DNA from: a bacterium
GTDB lineage: Bacteria; Patescibacteria; Paceibacteria; UBA9973; UBA6065
Reading direction: 5' to 3'
Length of the DNA stretch: 19,717 nucleotides
NCBI GenBank assembly: GCA_030680695.1
Contig: JAUXUT010000060.1
Span: forward strand, 1 to 19,717
The notes below the pieces were generated by a model that did not search any database, was not told the DNA's origin, and worked only from the letters and a program-made list of their open reading frames with translations. The position numbers and the translations under genes are program-made. Below, piece by piece: positions 15,581 to 19,717 of this stretch. Every line of letters begins with the position of its first letter. Position 1 is the first letter of the stretch.

Positions 15581-16890
15581 GATCTTTCCTTATCTGTTTG
15601 CGTGGGATTCACTTCCTTGTTGTTCAATGCCCGCTCCATGATGTTGCCAAACTCCCGGTCCGTCTCCTGGTCGCTGCTGTAGTAGCCCAGGGTGATCTTG
15701 GGCGTGGTGTGGCCCACCCGCTTCATCAGGGGGAACATGCGCCCATCTTCGTTGGCGACGGTGGAGATGTAGGTGGCCCGCAGGGCGTGGCTGGCTTTTC
15801 CATCCGCCTGGACTCCCGAACGTACGCGGGCCATGCGAATGGCTTCGGAAACGCGCCGGGCATTCATGGGCTTGTCGGGTTTCTCGGGATCCCGGAAGAC
15901 AGTGCCTTCCCGCTTCCCAGCAATGGCTTCCGCATGTTTCAGGATGGACACAGCATCCTTGCACACGGTGAATTCCCGGATGCTGCCCTTGGTCTTGGGC
16001 CTGTAGAACGAACCATCCTCGCGCTGGTAACTGGTAATCTTGATCAGAGCTTCCGTCTCGCTGAGGTAGCGCACGTTCTCCCAGCGCAAGGCCTCAAGTT
16101 CGCTCCTGCGCAAACCCGTCAGGGTCAGGAACTTCACCGCATCGAAGTAAGGCGGGTAGATGGTGTTGAGGATCAGGTTGACATCTTCAAGGGTGAAGGC
16201 GCGGTCCCTGGGATTGACGCCCAGGTAATTCTTGTCACCCTGGATCTCGCAGCGGCGCACCACGTTTCCCCTGGTCAGCACAGGCACGGGAGCTTCCGCG
16301 TCTTCATTCACATCCTCGTGGACCTTGCCCAACCAGGTCCAGAAGGCGGACAGGCGGATCTTGGCCACTTTCCGGGTCTGAAGCGCCAGGCCTTGTCGGA
16401 CCAGGTCATCCAGGTAGGCCTGGACATGACTCTTGCCGATGTCCTTGACCAGGGCAACATCCAACTTGCGGGACTTGGCCCAAGTGACGAACCTCTTCAA
16501 CTCCCAGGAATAGCCATAGGCGGTTTGCTCACTTGCGTCGCCTGCCACGACCTGGAGCTTCTTCCAGCGGTTGAATCGTCGAACCATGGTCTTAAGCCTG
16601 TAGTCGTCGGGAAGCTCCTCCTCCTGCTTCTGACCAGACTGGGAGGCTCCGAACATTTCCCGCTCCACCCCGGAAATCCCATCCAGGCGCAGGATCTGGT
16701 TCATGTGGCGCATCCAAGCGTCCGCCTCGGCCTCTTTGTTCCAGGCAAAGCTCCTAACCGCGTGACCCCGCTTGTTCAAGTTAGGGTTGAAAACCTTGGG
16801 ACCCTGGATTCTGAAACTTATCCTACTTGTGCCATCTTTCAATTTGTAGGTAGTTCCCCTCACTTTGGTAAAGTATGTGATTCGTGCCAT
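15577..16890 (-). CDS. int: Tyrosine recombinase/integrase
   Basis: Site-specific recombinase that would integrate and excise the element. Seen: an N-terminal arm-binding-like domain (1-95), a core-binding SAM-like domain (about 97-190, with YSWELKRFVTWAKSR), and a catalytic domain. The catalytic residues are R261 in LTGLRRSEL, K299 or K301 in PKTKGS, H368 and R371 in HALR, H394 in RVGH and the nucleophile Y403 or Y404 in ITLGYYSS. Length 437 fits phage- and island-type integrases. The ATG follows a GGAG site (CGGAGTTTCGTTATG). Upstream, TTGACT- and TTTATA-like boxes exist but at a poor spacing of 20 bases, so the promoter is uncertain. It is transcribed away from the truncated msrA about 100 bases upstream, which probably marks the attachment site. 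Confidence 0.95.
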   Translation of the reverse strand: MARITYFTKVRGTTYKLKDGTSRISFRIQGPKVFNPNLNKRGHAVRSFAWNKEAEADAWMRHMNQILRLDGISGVEREMFGASQSGQKQEEELPDDYRLKTMVRRFNRWKKLQVVAGDASEQTAYGYSWELKRFVTWAKSRKLDVALVKDIGKSHVQAYLDDLVRQGLALQTRKVAKIRLSAFWTWLGKVHEDVNEDAEAPVPVLTRGNVVRRCEIQGDKNYLGVNPRDRAFTLEDVNLILNTIYPPYFDAVKFLTLTGLRRSELEALRWENVRYLSETEALIKITSYQREDGSFYRPKTKGSIREFTVCKDAVSILKHAEAIAGKREGTVFRDPEKPDKPMNARRVSEAIRMARVRSGVQADGKASHALRATYISTVANEDGRMFPLMKRVGHTTPKITLGYYSSDQETDREFGNIMERALNNKEVNPTQTDKERS

Positions 16891-16993
16891 AACGAAACTC
16901 CGTATTGTTAATTGTGCGCGGGACCGGTATAAAAACGGCGAAATTCGTCAAAAAGTCAAGGGGTTGGGCGGAAATAATTGGGGGGTAACAGAT

Positions 16994-17020
16994 TCAGAAA
17001 ACAATCTTCCGAATGCACCA
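16994..17020. other. Probable element-host junction (attachment site) in msrA
   Basis: Homology to MsrA stops at or just after the TGC codon for C56 (17015-17017), and the sequence to the left no longer looks like MsrA. The integrase gene begins about 100 bases further left. The exact crossover bases cannot be set without the second junction. Confidence 0.5.
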
Positions 17021-17182
17021 GAAGCAGCCGCCGGCGAAGGTGGCCAAGGTGGTGTTGGCAGAGTGTGGCATGGGGGACTCCTTTCCGCCGGCGCAGCCGC
17101 CCAGCAGCGCCAGCAGCAGGGCGCCGGCGCCGAGGAGGCCACCCAGGCGCCTGCTCGTGATCGCGGGATGCGGGGGATTCAT
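16994..17182 (-). pseudogene. msrA: 5' fragment of lipoprotein peptide-methionine sulfoxide reductase MsrA, interrupted
   Basis: The first 62 codons of a secreted MsrA, which reduces methionine-S-sulfoxide in proteins. Starting at the ATG with GGAG upstream, it has a lipoprotein signal peptide with lipobox LLGGC (C30), then TTLATFAGGCFWC (44-56), which is the MsrA active-site block with catalytic C53. After C56 the sequence departs from the family (IRKIVF, stop), and the roughly 150 residues that should follow are missing. The break lies beside the integrase gene, so insertion of the element best explains it. The fragment cannot be a working enzyme. Its promoter, if active, would transcribe toward the integrase. 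The rest of msrA should lie beyond the other end of the element, outside this window. Confidence 0.8.
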
Positions 17183-17374
17183 GGCAAGCTCCGGCTGGGT
17201 CTCCGTGGCACATCTTGTCACCAGGCCCTGCCTGCATTCAAACCGACGAGGGCTCGCTCAACAGGGCAAGGTGCGTGTAGGAATTGGACAAGGCAACACG
17301 TTGCGATGAGCGGTGCAATTGGTCCTTGAGAATTCATCCGATAAAAGGAACAATGAAATGTTAAGTTTACTTAG

Positions 17375-18724
17375 TTAAGTCCGGGGTTCTTCTTCTATAG
17401 CACGCAGTATTTCATTCGCTCGTGCGTAAAAAACTGGTAATCGAATTGGGTCGGTGCTTGATGTAAAGATGTTCAATTCTGACCTTGCCATTTCAATATC
17501 GCCCTTCGCGCAGTAGTTGATCAATCCCAGGCAAAAATGCAACTGAGTTTGTTCGGGCTCGTCAATAAGCAATAGATTTATAAATTCTTCTGATTGAACA
17601 GGGACAGATATATTGCTGACTTCACCTTTAAAAGCTCTATCATAATGTTGAAGACATTTCTTTTCATCTCCAATATAGGCGTACAAAAATGCCAAGCTAT
17701 ATCTCCAGGTTGCATCAGATGATCGCCTACTTTTTTCCAATAACCTTATTGCATGATCGATATCTCGTCTTAATGTGAAATCGCAAATTGCAGCCGTTAG
17801 TAAGCCATTATAGTGATTTGGCGACAAAACCAACAACTTACTCGATACAACATCGGCAATATTCAATAAATCATCATTTCTTGTCATTCTATGCTCATCA
17901 CTGATGGCAATTATCCAGTTATGGTAGAGAATTGTGAGTCTTTGTTGAATCTTCTGTGAAAGATTTGCCAGTGGCCCAGTAACTCTTGGTGGCAATCTTC
18001 TCTGAAGATCAATAAATAGAGACTCCGCAAATGCAACGTAGCCAGATATCAAGGCAGAAGTCGCAATAATATAACGCGTAGCTATATTGATTAAATCAGA
18101 TGCTATTTCAAATGCAAATATATCTCCATCTAAAGATAGAATTGCTCTTTTTGGAATAAATTGCCTCATGTCGTTCCGCAAATCATCTTGTATGTTTGTG
18201 TCCACAATTGAATGACCAACAATACTCTGGAAATTCAACACATGCCGTAAGCTGCCTTGTATCTCTCTTTGTCTTCCTCGACAATGAAGAATGAATTGAG
18301 ATCTTGATTTTCGCATGTAGCGATGGGCCATGCCTGGTTCAGGAATTCTATCTGATATGTGTTTAGGTAACAAGATTACATTAAATCTACTCATGCTATT
18401 GCTTTCTTGAAGCAGTTCCTTCAAAGAGAGAAAGAGATCTGCTTCAATTCTCTTCTGTTGTGACTTTTCCTCGCACGATATGGCAATGGCAATACCTATA
18501 GTACCTTTTGGAGATCGAGGACACCTATTTGAGAATCCCCAAAAAGTTAAGACTAAAAGGCTTGATACTGGTATGACAGCCCATATAAAATGACTACCTG
18601 GAAATGTCTTTGTTAAAAAAAGGGTAACTATCGTACTGGATGTAATGATCGCATAAGCTAGACCAGAAGGACGGTGCCAAATGGGTTCAATGCGATCGAA
18701 TAATCGAGACAGAATGCCGTCCAT
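17375..18724 (-). CDS. Two-TM membrane protein with TPR-like C-terminus, next to an hsdS remnant
   Basis: A 449-residue protein of unknown function. Seen: two transmembrane helices (about 20-39 and 45-64); a cytosolic domain (74-205) opening with the beta strand GTIGIAIAIS, then a helix EEKSQQKRIEADLFLSLKEL and a strand FNVILLP; a moderately hydrophobic stretch (217-236); and repeated antiparallel helices resembling tetratricopeptide repeats (about 285-425, for example WRYSLAFLYAYIGDEKKCLQ). The ATG has GAAAGG upstream. It begins 82 bases after a truncated specificity gene on the same strand, so it was probably part of a second type I restriction locus. The gene is AT-rich. A membrane-linked sensor or effector is plausible, but no catalytic motif is visible. 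Confidence 0.7.
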   Translation of the reverse strand: MDGILSRLFDRIEPIWHRPSGLAYAIITSSTIVTLFLTKTFPGSHFIWAVIPVSSLLVLTFWGFSNRCPRSPKGTIGIAIAISCEEKSQQKRIEADLFLSLKELLQESNSMSRFNVILLPKHISDRIPEPGMAHRYMRKSRSQFILHCRGRQREIQGSLRHVLNFQSIVGHSIVDTNIQDDLRNDMRQFIPKRAILSLDGDIFAFEIASDLINIATRYIIATSALISGYVAFAESLFIDLQRRLPPRVTGPLANLSQKIQQRLTILYHNWIIAISDEHRMTRNDDLLNIADVVSSKLLVLSPNHYNGLLTAAICDFTLRRDIDHAIRLLEKSRRSSDATWRYSLAFLYAYIGDEKKCLQHYDRAFKGEVSNISVPVQSEEFINLLLIDEPEQTQLHFCLGLINYCAKGDIEMARSELNIFTSSTDPIRLPVFYARANEILRAIEEEPRT

Positions 18725-18806
18725 AGGCGAGACCTTTCAAAAAATGTGTTCGCCAAATTAATAAGTCTATAAATTGAATGCATTGTGAAATTGGACTTTT
18801 ACGACT

Positions 18807-19580
18807 TTACCTACATTCTCCCCACACCCGATCCAGCACCGCCTGGATCTTCCGCTCCATCCGTTCGATCAGTTCCCGATTGGCTGCCACCAAGGCCTGC
18901 TCGGCTTCAATTTCAGCGACGATGGCTTGCTGGGTAGCGAAGGGTGGGAGGGGAATCAGATAGGCAGCAAGATTCGTTGCATTAATGTTCGCTTGTCCGA
19001 TTGCACGACTTGCAAGCTGCTTGATACCTTGCTGAAATCCTTCAGTATTCATGAAAGCGTTTACAAAGTACGGATCTGCCTTGTTTTCAGCAATCGTGAG
19101 CCGGATTAGGTAAGAAGCGAAGCAGTAGTCTCCCACCAAATCAAAGATGCCTGTGCGACCAACATGTTCAAAGCTGTTGGTGCGATTGAAGAGAATATCG
19201 CCGTGCTTGAGGCGATACTTCTCGAACTCCTTAGTGGGAATGTCGGCGGACTTCATATCGCCTCGATCGACGCACCTTCCTTCGACAAGTTCGTTCATGC
19301 GAAAGGTCTTGAAACCTGTGCCATCGATTTTGAGCGGTACGGAAAGTCCATATTGAACCAGCTCACATAGCCCACCCAGTTCTACCATCGGCCAATCAGG
19401 ATCAATCGAAATGTGTGGTTTGTAGTTGACCAAGACGGCGCGAGCCCCGTCGATGACCTTCTGATAGCCCTCGATCTCCGCCACGATTTCCTGCTGAACT
19501 TCCAATGGCGCGAGGGGTATTGGGATGTCGCCAAACTCAAGGCTGATGCCCCCAATGATCCCCTTGATGTAGGGTCTAAG
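18807..19580 (-). pseudogene. hsdS: Truncated type I specificity subunit gene (hsdS), 5' end cut by an IS
   Basis: The 3' part of a second type I specificity subunit. The frame is open from the IS edge at 19580 (beginning LRPYIKGIIGG) through to a TAG at 18807-18809. It holds the end of recognition domain 1, the central conserved helix PLEVQQEIVAEIEGYQKV, a full recognition domain 2, and the distal helix FATQQAIVAEIEAEQALV. The first recognition domain is lost: in frame, a stop codon occurs two codons inside the IS. An internal TTG at 19505 could start a half-subunit, but without hsdM nearby it is probably inactive. Its conserved helices differ from those of the hsdS at 5621, so the two belonged to different type I families. 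Confidence 0.85.
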
Positions 19581-19717
19581 AGCCTATCCGTGAATAATAT
19601 TTACGTCTCCCGGCACCATGCGGAAAACAATGATGGCTGCGGCAAGCATGACCAGCGCGATGTAGCTGCGGTCGAGTTTTTCATACCGCACCAGAAGCTT
19701 TCGAAAGCGGTTGAACC
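19580..19717 (-). mobile_element. End of an IS5-family insertion sequence (partial, runs off the window)
   Basis: The end begins about 19580 with gagcctatccgtgaata, a likely terminal inverted repeat, immediately after the interrupted hsdS frame. The transposase gene inside reads toward this end. The other terminus, and so the exact target duplication, are outside the window. Confidence 0.75.
19584..19717 (-). CDS. IS5-family transposase, C-terminal fragment
   Basis: The last 43 codons of a DDE transposase, with its start outside the window. It reads FNRFRKLLVRYEKLDRSYIA and then a hydrophobic helix LVMLAAAIIVFRM, the standard C-terminus of IS5-family (IS427-like) transposases, where the RY/RW-E-K motif follows the last catalytic region. 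The TAG stop (19584-19586) falls within the presumed terminal repeat, as is common in compact insertion sequences. Completeness of the rest cannot be judged. Confidence 0.8.
   Translation of the reverse strand, partial: FNRFRKLLVRYEKLDRSYIALVMLAAAIIVFRMVPGDVNIIHG

Noticed and set aside
15598..16911. 437-codon plus-strand open frame opposite the integrase
   Set aside because: It mirrors the integrase almost exactly in GC-rich DNA. The product shows no domain or signal, while the minus strand has all catalytic residues.
16865..17329. Plus-strand open frames across the msrA fragment
   Set aside because: They are arginine/alanine-rich shadows of the minus-strand lipoprotein signal and MsrA motif.
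1..19717. CRISPR arrays, tRNA or rRNA genes
   Set aside because: No regularly spaced repeats, cloverleaf-like sequences or rRNA segments were recognised by eye. The only repeat cluster is the irregular GGTTACC array.

Overview
This window reads as most of an integrated, defence-loaded mobile element in a Gram-negative bacterium that I cannot place by species. Lipoprotein and Sec signal peptides, and secreted proteins with a C-terminal fibronectin-like domain, suggest a Gram-negative host, possibly of an environmental or candidate-phylum type. Base composition is mosaic. hsdM, hsdR, the integrase and the flanking msrA fragment are GC-rich. hsdS, the gene before hsdR, the minus-strand cluster at 11.8-15.0 kb and the gene at 17.4-18.7 kb are visibly AT-rich, which fits repeated horizontal acquisition.

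Layout. A primase/superfamily 3 helicase-type replication protein (55-2226, +) is followed by a spacer with iterated GGTTACC-type repeats, a possible origin or operator. Two tandem secreted paralogues (2483-3975, -) come next. A type I restriction-modification operon fills 4170-11794 (+): hsdM, hsdS, a membrane/helical protein, a protein with a PD-(D/E)xK-like motif, and hsdR. A convergent minus-strand cluster (15016 to 11851) encodes another PD-(D/E)xK-like protein, two small related proteins and a cytosolic 5'-nucleotidase of the cN-I type. This cluster is the best candidate here for an undescribed defence system. A small gene coupled to a tyrosine integrase (15251-16890, -) ends with a clear terminator.

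Just beyond the integrase, at about 17.0 kb, the 5' end of a lipoprotein MsrA gene stops within a few codons of its catalytic GCFWC motif. This is most simply the element-host junction. Further right are a membrane protein with TPR-like helices and a type I specificity subunit gene cut by an IS5-family element at the window edge, the remains of a second type I locus.

How the parts may work together (inference): the integrase and primase-helicase are the mobility and replication core, in an arrangement like P4-type satellites or integrative elements. The restriction operon and the nuclease/nucleotidase operon are anti-phage cargo. The other end of the element is outside the window, so its boundaries and type are not proven.
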